Program-made: the position numbers and the translations under genes
Assembly (NCBI GenBank): GCA_036172665.1
Contig: CM069880.1
Location: forward strand, 4,652,501-4,716,500
Reading direction: 5' to 3'
DNA from: Prosopocoilus inquinatus
Lineage: Eukaryota > Arthropoda > Insecta > Coleoptera > Lucanidae
Length of the DNA stretch: 64,000 bases
In this document: positions 56,301 through 64,000 of the stretch, one piece after another
How the letters are laid out: every line of letters begins with the position of its first letter
How positions within the stretch are numbered: position 1 is the stretch's first letter
Notes under the pieces: generated by a model
What the model saw: only the letters and a program-made list of their open reading frames with translations
What the model was told of the DNA's origin: nothing
Databases searched by the model: none

Positions 56301-59300
56301 TTATTTGACGTTACGATGGACTCCAGTAACTCTGATGTGAGATACGAAGTTTTCGGACGCAGCGGAAGCTGGAAATAGCTTTGAACGAAATAACACGTAT
56401 TAGCGTTGTTCCTGTGATGTATCTAATCGATCCTTACTTATCTAATATGTTATTTGGCGTTTCAACGAACTCCAGTAACTCTGATGTGAGATACGAAGTT
56501 CTCGCACTCAGCAGAAGCTGGAAATAGTTCTGAACGAAACAACACGTATTAGCATTGTTCCTGTGATGTATCTAATCGATCCTTACTTATCTATCATGTT
56601 ATTTGACGTTACGATGGACTCCAGTAACTCTGATGTGAGATACGAAGTTTTCGGAAGCAGCGGAAGCTGGAAATAGTTCTGAACGAAACGACACGTATTA
56701 GCGTTATTCCTGTTATGTATCTAATCGATCCTTCCTTATCTATCATGTTATTTGACGTTACGATGGACTCCAGTAACTCTGATGTGAGATACGAAGTTTT
56801 CGGACGCAGCGGAAGCTGGAAATAGTTTTGAACGAAACAACACGTATTACCGTTGTTCCTGTGATGTATCTAATCGATCCTTACTTATCTACTGTGTTAT
56901 TTGACGTTACGATGGACTCCAGTAACTCTGATGTGAGATACGAAGTTCTCGAACTCAGCAGAAGCTGGAAATAGTTTTGAACGAAACAACACGTATTATC
57001 GTTGTTCATGTGATGTATCTAATCGATCCTTACTTATCTATCACGTTATTTGACGTTACGATGGACTCCAGTAACTCTGATGTGAGAGACGAAGTTTTCG
57101 GACGCAGCGGAATCTGGAAATAGTTTTGAACGAAATAACACGTATTAGCGTTGTTCCTGTGATGTATCTAATCGTTCCTTACTAATCTATCATGTTATTT
57201 GACTTTCCAACGGACTCCAGTAACTCTGATGTGAGATACGAAGTTCTCGCACTCAGCAGAAGCTGGAAATAGTTTTGAACGAAACAACACGTATTAGCAT
57301 TGTTCCTGTGATGTATCTAATCGATCCTTACTTATCTATCATGTTATTTGACGTTACGATGGACTCCAGTAACTCTGATGTGAGATACGAAGTTTTCGGA
57401 CGCAGCGGAAGCTGGAAATAGTTTTGAAGGAAATAACACGTATTAACGTTGTTCCTATGATGTATCTAATCGATCCTTACTTATCTAATATGTTGTTTGA
57501 CGTTTCAACGGACTCAAGTAACTCTGATGTAAGATACGAAGTTCTCGCACTCAGCAGAAGCTGGAAATAGTTTTGAACGAAACAACACGTATTAGCATTG
57601 TTCCTGTGATGTATCTAATCGATCCTTACTTATCTATCATATTATTTGACGTTACGATGGACTCCAGTAACTCTGATGTGAGATACGAAGTTTTCGGACG
57701 CAGCGGAAGCTGGAAATAGTTTTGAAGGAAATAACACGTATTAACGTTGTTCCTATGATGTATCTAATCGATCCTTACTTATCTAATATGTTGTTTTACG
57801 TTTCAACGGACTCAAGTAACTCTGATGTAAGATACGAAGTTCTCGCACTCAGCAGAAGCTGGAAATAGTTTTGAACGAAACAACACGTATTAGCATTGTT
57901 CCTGTGATGTATCTAATCGATCCTTACTTATCTATCATATTATTTGACGTTACGATGGACTCCAGTAACTCTGATGTGAGATACGAAGTTCTCGCACTCA
58001 GCAGAAGCTGGAAATAGTTTTGAACGAAACAACACGTATTAGCATTGTTCCTGTGATGTATCTAATCGATCCTTACTTATCTATCATGTTATTTGACGTT
58101 ACGATGGACTCCAGTAACTCTGATGTGAGATACGAAGTTTTCGGACGCAGCGGAAGCTGGAAATAGCTTTGAACGAAATAACACGTATTAGCGTTGTTCC
58201 TGTGATGTATCTAATCGATCCTTACTTATCTAATATGTTATTTGGCGTTTCAACGAACTCCAGTAACTCTGATGTGAGATACGAAGTTCTCGCACTCAGC
58301 AGAAGCTGGAAATAGTTCTGAACGAAACAACACGTATTAGCATTGTTCCTGTGATGTATCTAATCGATCCTTACTTATCTATCATGTTATTTGACGTTAC
58401 GATGGACTCCAGTAACTCTGATGTGAGATACGAAGTTTTCGGAAGCAGCGGAAGCTGGAAATAGTTCTGAACGAAACGACACGTATTAGCGTTATTCCTG
58501 TTATGTATCTAATCGATCCTTCCTTATCTATCATGTTATTTGACGTTACGATGGACTCCAGTAACTCTGATGTGAGATACGAAGTTTTCGGACGCAGCGG
58601 AAGCTGGAAATAGTTTTGAACGAAACAACACGTATTACCGTTGTTCCTGTGATGTATCTAATCGATCCTTACTTATCTACTGTGTTATTTGACGTTACGA
58701 TGGACTCCAGTAACTCTGATGTGAGATACGAAGTTCTCGAACTCAGCAGAAGCTGGAAATAGTTTTGAACGAAACAACACGTATTATCGTTGTTCATGTG
58801 ATGTATCTAATCGATCCTTACTTATCTATCACGTTATTTGACGTTACGATGGACTCCAGTAACTCTGATGTGAGAGACGAAGTTTTCGGACGCAGCGGAA
58901 TCTGGAAATAGTTTTGAACGAAATAACACGTATTAGCGTTGTTCCTGTGATGTATCTAATCGTTCCTTACTAATCTATCATGTTATTTGACTTTCCAACG
59001 GACTCCAGTAACTCTGATGTGAGATACGAAGTTCTCGCACTCAGCAGAAGCTGGAAATAGTTTTGAACGAAACAACACGTATTAGCATTGTTCCTGTGAT
59101 GTATCTAATCGATCCTTACTTATCTATCATGTTATTTGACGTTACGATGGACTCCAGTAACTCTGATGTGAGATACGAAGTTTTCGGACGCAGCGGAAGC
59201 TGGAAATAGTTTTGAAGGAAATAACACGTATTAACGTTGTTCCTATGATGTATCTAATCGATCCTTACTTATCTAATATGTTGTTTGACGTTTCAACGGA

Positions 59301-59600
59301 CTCAAGTAACTCTGATGTAAGATACGAAGTTCTCGCACTCAGCAGAAGCTGGAAATAGTTTTGAACGAAACAACACGTATTAGCATTGTTCCTGTGATGT
59401 ATCTAATCGATCCTTACTTATCTATCATATTATTTGACGTTACGATGGACTCCAGTAACTCTGATGTGAGATACGAAGTTCTCGCACTCAGCAGAAGCTG
59501 GAAATAGTTTTGAACGAAACAACACGTATTAGCATTGTTCCTGTGATGTATCTAATCGATCCTTACTTATCTATCATGTTATTTGACGTTACGATGGACT
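53330..59600 (+). repeat. Higher-order repeat domain, 14- and 12-monomer units
   Basis: GGAAGCAGCGGAAG stands at 54567, 56653 and 58441, that is 14 and then 12 monomers apart. It travels with ATAGTTCTGAACGAAACGAC, TACTGTGTTATTTGAC, GTTGTTCATGTG, GAGAGACGAAG, GCGGAATCTGG, TAATCGTTCC and CATATTATTTGAC. This is the variant set that also occurs after the LINE fragment at 60.9-62.1 kb, so the LINE sits inside this family. Confidence 0.85.
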
Positions 59601-59843
59601 CCAGTAACTCTGATGTGAGATACGAAATTTTCGGACGCAGCGGAAGCTGGAAATAGTTTTGAACGAAATAACACGTATTAGCGTTGTTCCTGTGATGTAT
59701 CTAATCGATCCTTACTTATCTAATATGTTATTTGGCGTTTCAACGAACTCCAGTAACTCTGATGTGAGATACGAAGTTCTCGCCCTCAGCAGAAGCTGGA
59801 AATAGTTCTGAACGAAACAACACGTATTAGCATTGTTCCTGTG

Positions 59844-60524
59844 ATGTATCTAATCGATCCTTACTTATCTATCATGTTATTTGACGTTACGATGGACTCC
59901 AGTAACTCTGATGTGAGATACTTAGGTTTAATTATGGACAACACTTTCAGATACCACAAACAGATTTCTAAATATATTAGTAATTCGTATTTACACCTAA
60001 GAAAATTGTTTCCCTTTAGACATTTCTTAAACACTGATATCAAGAAACGCTTGTGCGAGACCTTCGTCCTCTCTCAATTCACTTACTGTACCCCGATTTA
60101 TCATCCTGCTATTGATGTTGTTACAGTTAATAGAATTCAGAAAATACAGAATTCTTTCCTCAGGTATATTTACGGAATCAGGAAGTTTGATCACATTTCC
60201 CATAAATTAGTTGAATCAAAATGGCTCAACATGAAGAAACGCAGAGAGTTACAAACCTTATGCTTATTCCATAAAATTATTCTATGCAAAACTCCGCCGT
60301 ATTTATGTAATAAAATTCGCTATCGCTCTGATGTGCATAATGTAACCACTCGATTTCGTGGGCTCATATCACCACCGCCACACAAAACCTCACTCTATAA
60401 AAGATCTTTTACATACGCAATATATGCAAAGTATAATAAACTGCCATCAGATCTTAAAATGTATGGTTTACTTCCCTTCAAAAGGAATTTAAAATGCAAA
60501 CTAGTTTCATTTCAACAAACTTAA
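59844..60524 (+). CDS. C-terminal reverse transcriptase fragment of a non-LTR retrotransposon (remnant)
   Basis: Open frame of 226 residues from ATG 59844 to TAA at 60522-60524; an in-frame GTG lies just before, but ATG is the likelier eukaryotic start. Residues 1-26 are encoded by the last satellite monomer and residues 27 on by LINE sequence. YLG at 26-28 is the conserved motif after the RT palm. The part after it resembles the thumb and C-terminus of Jockey/CR1-type LINE proteins: IKKRLCETFVLSQFTYC around 66-82, then RIQKIQNSFLRYIYG at 97-111, then a basic WLNMKKRRELQTLCLFHKI stretch. The catalytic palm with the YADD-type motif, the endonuclease domain and ORF1 are absent, so it cannot move itself. 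The start codon lies in satellite and translation is doubtful. The family is assigned from motif pattern only; the clade (Jockey, CR1 or a relative) is not settled. A second copy begins at 63473. Confidence 0.75.
   Translation: MYLIDPYLSIMLFDVTMDSSNSDVRYLGLIMDNTFRYHKQISKYISNSYLHLRKLFPFRHFLNTDIKKRLCETFVLSQFTYCTPIYHPAIDVVTVNRIQKIQNSFLRYIYGIRKFDHISHKLVESKWLNMKKRRELQTLCLFHKIILCKTPPYLCNKIRYRSDVHNVTTRFRGLISPPPHKTSLYKRSFTYAIYAKYNKLPSDLKMYGLLPFKRNLKCKLVSFQQT
59918..59921 (+). other. Left ATAC at the LINE junction (possible target-site duplication)
   Basis: ATAC of the monomer (offsets 24-27) precedes the LINE and is repeated after its tail at 60872-60875. A 4-bp match is short and could equally reflect microhomology used in joining. 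Confidence 0.5.
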
Positions 60525-60850
60525 AACATTGAAACTGTACCAATTTTCTTTTATTTCTCCCTTCGATTTTTTTTTTCATACTCGCTAGTGCACAATATTT
60601 AGATCTTTTTCTTTTTCCTTTCGTATGTAGTTAGCTTGTAATTTAGTTTAAAAAAGTTTGTTTTGCTCTCTTAGTTATAGGCAATTTTATTAATTAACTT
60701 TACATTTAATTTTTTTCAAGGTTAAGTTTAATAGCAGAGAAGCCTAGGCCGATCTGAACTTCGCCTTGTGATTGTGTAACATTTCCTTTGCTATCTACAT
60801 TTCACTTTATTTTTTCTTTGTTTTGTTTTGAGAACACAATAAAGGCATAT
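60525..60850 (+). other. LINE 3' untranslated region
   Basis: AT- and T-rich non-coding stretch between the RT stop codon and the ATT tail, with T runs near 60567-60576 and 60707-60716. It includes GCAGAGAAGCCTAGGCCGAT (60735-60754), the only GC-rich part, which may form a short hairpin around CCTAGG and could serve RT recognition of the RNA; that role is inference. No open frame of note. Confidence 0.7.
60838..60843 (+). promoter_or_regulatory. Polyadenylation signal AATAAA of the LINE
   Basis: AATAAA in the context ACACAATAAAGGCATAT, eight bases before the ATT tail. This is the usual placement for a LINE transcript whose 3' end carries a short simple-repeat tail. Confidence 0.7.
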
Positions 60851-60871
60851 ATTATTATTATTATTATTATT
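60851..60871 (+). repeat. (ATT)7 microsatellite tail of the LINE
   Basis: Seven perfect ATT units end the LINE and are followed at once by satellite ATACGAAG. Trinucleotide tails in place of poly(A) occur in several LINE clades (such as CR1-like and I-like elements) and here mark the true 3' end. Confidence 0.9.
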
Positions 60872-63550
60872 ATACGAAGTTTTCGGACGCAGCGGAAGCT
60901 GGAAAAAGTTTTGAATGAAACGACACGTATTAGCGTTATTCCTGTGATGTATCTAATCGATTCTTACTTATCTATGATATTATTTGACGTTACGATGGAC
61001 ACCAGTAACTCTGATGTGAGATACGAAGTTCTCGCACTCAGCAGAAGCTGGAAATAGTTTTGAACGAAACAACACGTATTAGCATTGTTCCTGTGATGTA
61101 TCTAATCGATCCTTACCTATCTATCATGTTATTTGACGATACGATGGACTCCAGTAACTCTGATGTGAGATACGAAGTTTTCGGACGCAGCGGAAGCTGG
61201 AAATAGTTTTGAACGAAATAACACGTATTAGCGTTGTTCCTGTGATGTATCTAATCGATCCTTACTTATCTAATATGTTATTTGGCGTTTCAACGAACTC
61301 CAGTAACTCTGATGTGAGATACGAAGTTCTCGCACTCAGCAGAAGCTGGAAATAGTTCTGAACGAAACAACACGTATTAGCATTGTTCCTGTGATGTATC
61401 TAATCGATCCTTACTTATCTATCATGTTATTTGACGTTACGATGGACTCCAGTAACTCTGATGTGAGATACGAAGTTTTCGGACGCAGCGGAAGCTGGAA
61501 ATAGTTTTGAACGAAACGACACGTATTAGCGTGTGATATATCTAATCGATCCTTCCTTATCTATCATGTTATTTGACGTTACGATGGACTCCAGTAACTC
61601 TGATGTGAGATACGAAGTTTTCGGACGCAGCGGAAGCTGGAAATAGTTTTGAACGAAACAACACGTATTAGCGTTGTTCCTGTGATGTATCTAATCGATC
61701 CTTACTTATCTACTGTGTTATTTGACCTTACGATGGACTTCAGTAACTCTGATGTGAGATACGAAGTTCTCGAACTCAGCAGAAGCTGGAAATAGTTTTG
61801 AACGAAACAACACGTATTAGCGTTGTTCATGTGATGTATCTAATCGATCCTTACTTATCTATCACGTTATTTGACGTTACGATGGACTCCAGTAACTCTG
61901 ATGTGAGAGACGAAGTTTTCGGACGCAGCGGAATCTGGAAATAGTTTTGAACGAAATAACACGTATTAGCGTTGTTCCTGTGATGTATCTAATCGATCCT
62001 TACTTATCTAATATGTTGTTTGACGTTTCAACGGACTCCAGTAACTCTGATGAGAGATACGAAGTTCTCGCACTCAGCAGAAGCTGGAAATAGTTTTGAA
62101 CGAAACAACACGTATTAGCACTGTTCCTGTGATGTATCTAATGGATCCTTACTAATCTATCATGTTATTTGGCGTTACGATGGACTCCAGTAACTCTGAT
62201 GTGAGATACGAAGTTTTCGGACGCAGCGGAAGCTGGAAATAGTTTTGAACGAGATAACACGTGTTAGCGTTGTTCCTGTGATGTATCTAATCGATCCTTA
62301 CTTATCTAATATGTTATTTGACGTTTCAACGGACTCCAGTAACTCAGATGTGAGATACGAAGTTCTCGCACTCAGCAGAAGCTGGAAATAGTTTTGAACG
62401 AAACAACACGTATTAGCGTTATTCCTGTGATGTATCTAATCGATCCTTACTTATCTATCATGTTATTTGACGTTACGATGGACTCCAGTAACTCTGATGT
62501 GAGAAACGATGTTTTCGGATGCAGCGGAAGCTGGAAATAGTTTTGAACGAAACAACACGTATTAGCGTTGTTCGTGTGATGTATCTAATCGATCCTTACT
62601 TATCTACTATGTTATTTGACGTTTCAACGGACTCCAGTAACTCAGATGTGAGATACGAAGTTCTCGCACTCAGCAGAAGCTGGAAATAGTCTTGAACGAA
62701 ACAGCACGTATTGGCATTGTTCCTGTGATGTATCTAATCGGTCCTTACTTATCTATCAATTTATTTGACGTTACGATGGACTCCAGCAACTTTGATGTGA
62801 GATACGAAGTTTTTGGACACAGCGGAAGCTGGAAATAGTTTTGAACGAAACAACACGTATTAGCGTTATTCCTGTGATGTATCTAATCGATCCTTACTTA
62901 TCTACTATGTTATTTGACGTTACGATGGACTCCAGTAACTCTGATGTGAGATACGAAGTTCTCGAACTCAGCAGAAGCTGGAAATAGTTTTGAACGAAAC
63001 AACACGTATTAGCGTTGTTCATGTGATGTATCTAATCGATCCTTACTTATCTATCACGTTATTTGACGTTACGATGGACTCCAGTAACTCTGATGTGAGA
63101 AACGAAGTTTTCGGACGCAGCGGAAGCTGGAAATAGTTTTGAACGAAACAACACGTATTAGCGTTGTTCGTGTGATGTATCTAATCGATCCTTACTTATC
63201 TACTATGTTATTTGACGTTTCAAAGGACTCCAGTAACTCAGATGTGAGATACGAAGTTCTCGCAATCAGCAGAAGCTGGAAATAGTTTTGAACGAAACAG
63301 CACGTATTGGCATTGTTCCTGTGATGTATCTAATCGATCCTTACTTATCTATCATGTTATTTGACGTTACGATGGACTCCAGAAACTTTGATGTGAGATA
63401 CGAAGTTTTTGGACGCAGCGGAAGCTGGAAATAGTTTTGAACGAAACAACACGTATTAGCGTTATTCCTGTGATGTATCTAATCGATCCTTACTTATCTA
63501 TCATGTTATTTGACGTTACGATGGACTCCAGTAACTCTGATGTGAGATAC
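60872..63550 (+). repeat. Satellite array between the two LINE copies, 18 monomers
   Basis: The array resumes at ATACGAAG and ends at GAGATAC before the second LINE. From base 60875 to base 63550 is 18 x 149 minus 7. The 7-bp loss is at about 61532, where TTAGCGTGTGATATATC lacks TATTCCT. The variants are those of 53-59 kb (TACTGTGTTATTTGAC, GTTGTTCATGTG, GAGAGACGAAG, GCGGAATCTGG) plus new ones. A 4-monomer higher-order repeat is seen near its end: GTTGTTCGTGTG with TTCG at 62571 and 63167 (596 bp), together with AACTCAGATG and CAGCACGTATTGGCATTG. The 89-residue open frame at 60788-61057 is only ATT tail plus one monomer. Confidence 0.95.
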
Positions 63551-64000
63551 TTAGGTTTAATTATGGACAACACTTTCAGATACCACAAACAGATTTCTAA
63601 ATATATTAGTAATTCGTATTTACACCTAAGAAAATTGTTTCCCTTTAGACATTTCTTAAACACTGATATCAAGAAACGCTTGTGCGAGACCTTCGTCCTC
63701 TCTCAATTCACTTACTGTACCCCGATTTATCATCCTGCTATTGATGTTGTTACAGTTAATAGAATTCAGAAAATACAGAATTCTTTCCTCAGGTATATTT
63801 ACGGAATCAGGAAGTTTGATCACATTTCCCATAAATTAGTTGAATCAATATGGCTCAACATGAAGAAACGCAGAGAGTTACAAACCTTATGCTTATTCCA
63901 TAAAATTATTCTATGCAAAACTCCGCCGTATTTATGTAATAAAATTCGCTATCGCTCTGATGTGCATAATGTAACCACTCGATTTCGTGGGCTCATATCA
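63473..64000 (+). CDS. Second C-terminal reverse transcriptase fragment, cut by the window end
   Basis: Same open frame as at 59844, offset 3629 bp, open for 176 codons to the last base. Residues 1-26 come from the satellite monomer, and YLG is again completed at the junction. One base differs from the first copy in the shared LINE part (T at 63849 for A at 60220), giving Ile for Lys at residue 126. It lacks the RT catalytic part like the first copy, so it is a remnant. Confidence 0.7.
   Translation, partial: MYLIDPYLSIMLFDVTMDSSNSDVRYLGLIMDNTFRYHKQISKYISNSYLHLRKLFPFRHFLNTDIKKRLCETFVLSQFTYCTPIYHPAIDVVTVNRIQKIQNSFLRYIYGIRKFDHISHKLVESIWLNMKKRRELQTLCLFHKIILCKTPPYLCNKIRYRSDVHNVTTRFRGLIS
63551..64000 (+). 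mobile_element. Second copy of the LINE 3' fragment (partial in window)
   Basis: Starts with TTAGGTTTAATTATGG after satellite GAGATAC, the same junction base as the copy at 59922. All 450 visible bases match that copy except one. The monomer directly before it differs from the monomer before the first copy (F type with GCGTTATTCC here, L type with GCATTGTTCC there). The two LINE copies are therefore nearly identical but sit behind different monomers. The 3' end lies outside the window. Confidence 0.85.

Larger units (their letters stand above)
1..59921 (+). repeat. Satellite DNA array, 149-bp monomer, about 402 copies
   Basis: Head-to-tail repeat with a 149-bp period, seen directly from the recurrence of GACTCCAGTAACTCTGATGT at 1 (as a variant), 150, 299, 448 and onward. 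Monomer starts fall at 149n+1 up to about 39.7 kb, then 4 bp earlier after a 3-bp deletion near 39705 and a 1-bp deletion near 39852. From base 27 to base 59921 (the same monomer position) is 402 x 149 minus 4. A typical monomer has 59 G/C in 149 bases (about 40%). Almost every copy keeps a core with ATCGAT (ClaI palindrome) near offset 108, AGCTGGAAATAG near offset 49 and TTATTTGACGTT near offset 132. Variation is nearly all substitution. All copies share one orientation. The array has no genes, spacers or unique sequence. The function is unknown; satellites of this scale usually lie in centromeric or other heterochromatin, which is inference here. The left end is cut by the window. Confidence 0.98.
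59922..60871 (+). mobile_element. 5'-truncated LINE (non-LTR retrotransposon) 3' fragment, complete at its 3' end
   Basis: This 950-bp piece interrupts the satellite. It contains the RT C-terminus, a 326-bp 3' UTR, AATAAA and (ATT)7. It begins TTAGGTTTAATTATGG directly after satellite GAGATAC and ends in ATT repeats directly before satellite ATACGAAG. ATAC is present on both sides (59918-59921 and 60872-60875), as expected for a 4-bp target-site duplication or for microhomology. The satellite resumes at exactly the next monomer base, so nothing of the monomer was lost. The element is in the same orientation as the satellite frame that continues its protein. It may be an insertion, or the remaining 3' end of the LINE from which the satellite arose. 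Confidence 0.85.

Noticed and set aside
1..59921. CRISPR array or phage/bacterial repeat locus
   Set aside because: The repeat is a gapless 149-bp tandem with no spacers and no cas genes, and it is linked to a LINE with AATAAA and an (ATT)n tail. It is a eukaryotic satellite.
1..59921. Satellite as a long repeat protein gene
   Set aside because: The monomer length is not a multiple of three and the RT-like frame meets a stop in every following monomer; no frame stays open over two full units.
59861..60043. Minus-strand open frame of 60 residues (repeated at 63490-63672)
   Set aside because: It lies antisense to the RT fragment and is identical in both places only because the LINE fragment is duplicated.
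59844..60524. Active autonomous retrotransposon
   Set aside because: The catalytic palm motif, the endonuclease and ORF1 are missing; only the C-terminal part after YLG is LINE sequence.
60788..61057. 89-residue open frame with a run of isoleucines
   Set aside because: It runs from the LINE 3' UTR through the (ATT)7 tail (isoleucine codons) into a satellite monomer; chance read-through.
1..64000. tRNA, rRNA or other structured RNA genes
   Set aside because: No cloverleaf, A/B box pair or rRNA-like segment was recognised in the monomer or LINE sequence on either strand by reading; no covariance search could be run.
1..64000. Whole array as a pure assembly artefact
   Set aside because: Copies carry independent substitutions at ordered positions and lawful monomer spacings, which collapsed or duplicated assembly alone would not create. 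Exact copy numbers and the long-range duplications could still be affected by assembly.

Overview
The window is almost entirely one tandem satellite DNA array. It holds no intact gene. It looks like heterochromatic (pericentromeric, centromeric or subtelomeric) DNA of a eukaryote, most likely an animal. The only protein-coding remnant is the C-terminal part of a non-LTR (LINE-type) reverse transcriptase with an AATAAA signal and an (ATT)n tail, a style common in arthropod elements. The taxon is therefore a weak inference (arthropod-like), and nothing in the window identifies a species.

Layout. (1) 1-59921: about 402 head-to-tail copies of a 149-bp monomer, roughly 40% GC, all in one orientation. 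The phase is kept so strictly that the whole 59.9 kb is only 4 bp short of an exact multiple of 149; both deletions (3 bp and 1 bp) lie near 39.7-39.85 kb. (2) 59922-60871: a 950-bp 3' fragment of a LINE, made of RT C-terminus, 3' UTR, AATAAA and (ATT)7. (3) 60872-63550: 18 more monomers with one 7-bp deletion. (4) 63551-64000: a second copy of the same LINE fragment, cut by the window end and differing by one base from the first over 450 bp. Both LINE copies join the satellite at the same base of the monomer (after GATAC).

Inside the array the monomers form nested higher-order repeats. Diagnostic variants recur at exact multiples of 149 bp: 5, 9, 10, 11, 12, 14 and 30 monomers. Blocks of several kilobases are also copied over 10-38 kb (for example 7.8-11.0 kb, 25.1-28.3 kb and 41.6-44.6 kb). 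From 1 to about 50 kb these families are intermixed and well homogenised. From 50 to 63.5 kb, next to the LINE copies, the array uses other variants and shorter local higher-order repeats, which looks like the edge of an array.

Main idea: the satellite seems to have been born from the LINE. In the reading frame of the RT fragment, the monomer just before the junction is open and supplies the 'RY' that completes the conserved RT motif YLG (DVRY|LG) exactly at the junction. The simplest reading is that a 149-bp stretch of RT coding sequence upstream of YLG was duplicated in tandem, out of frame, and amplified into this array, with the rest of the LINE 3' end still present at the array edge. The 4-bp ATAC repeat flanking the LINE piece leaves a second possibility: homology-guided or site-specific insertion of the LINE into its own satellite.
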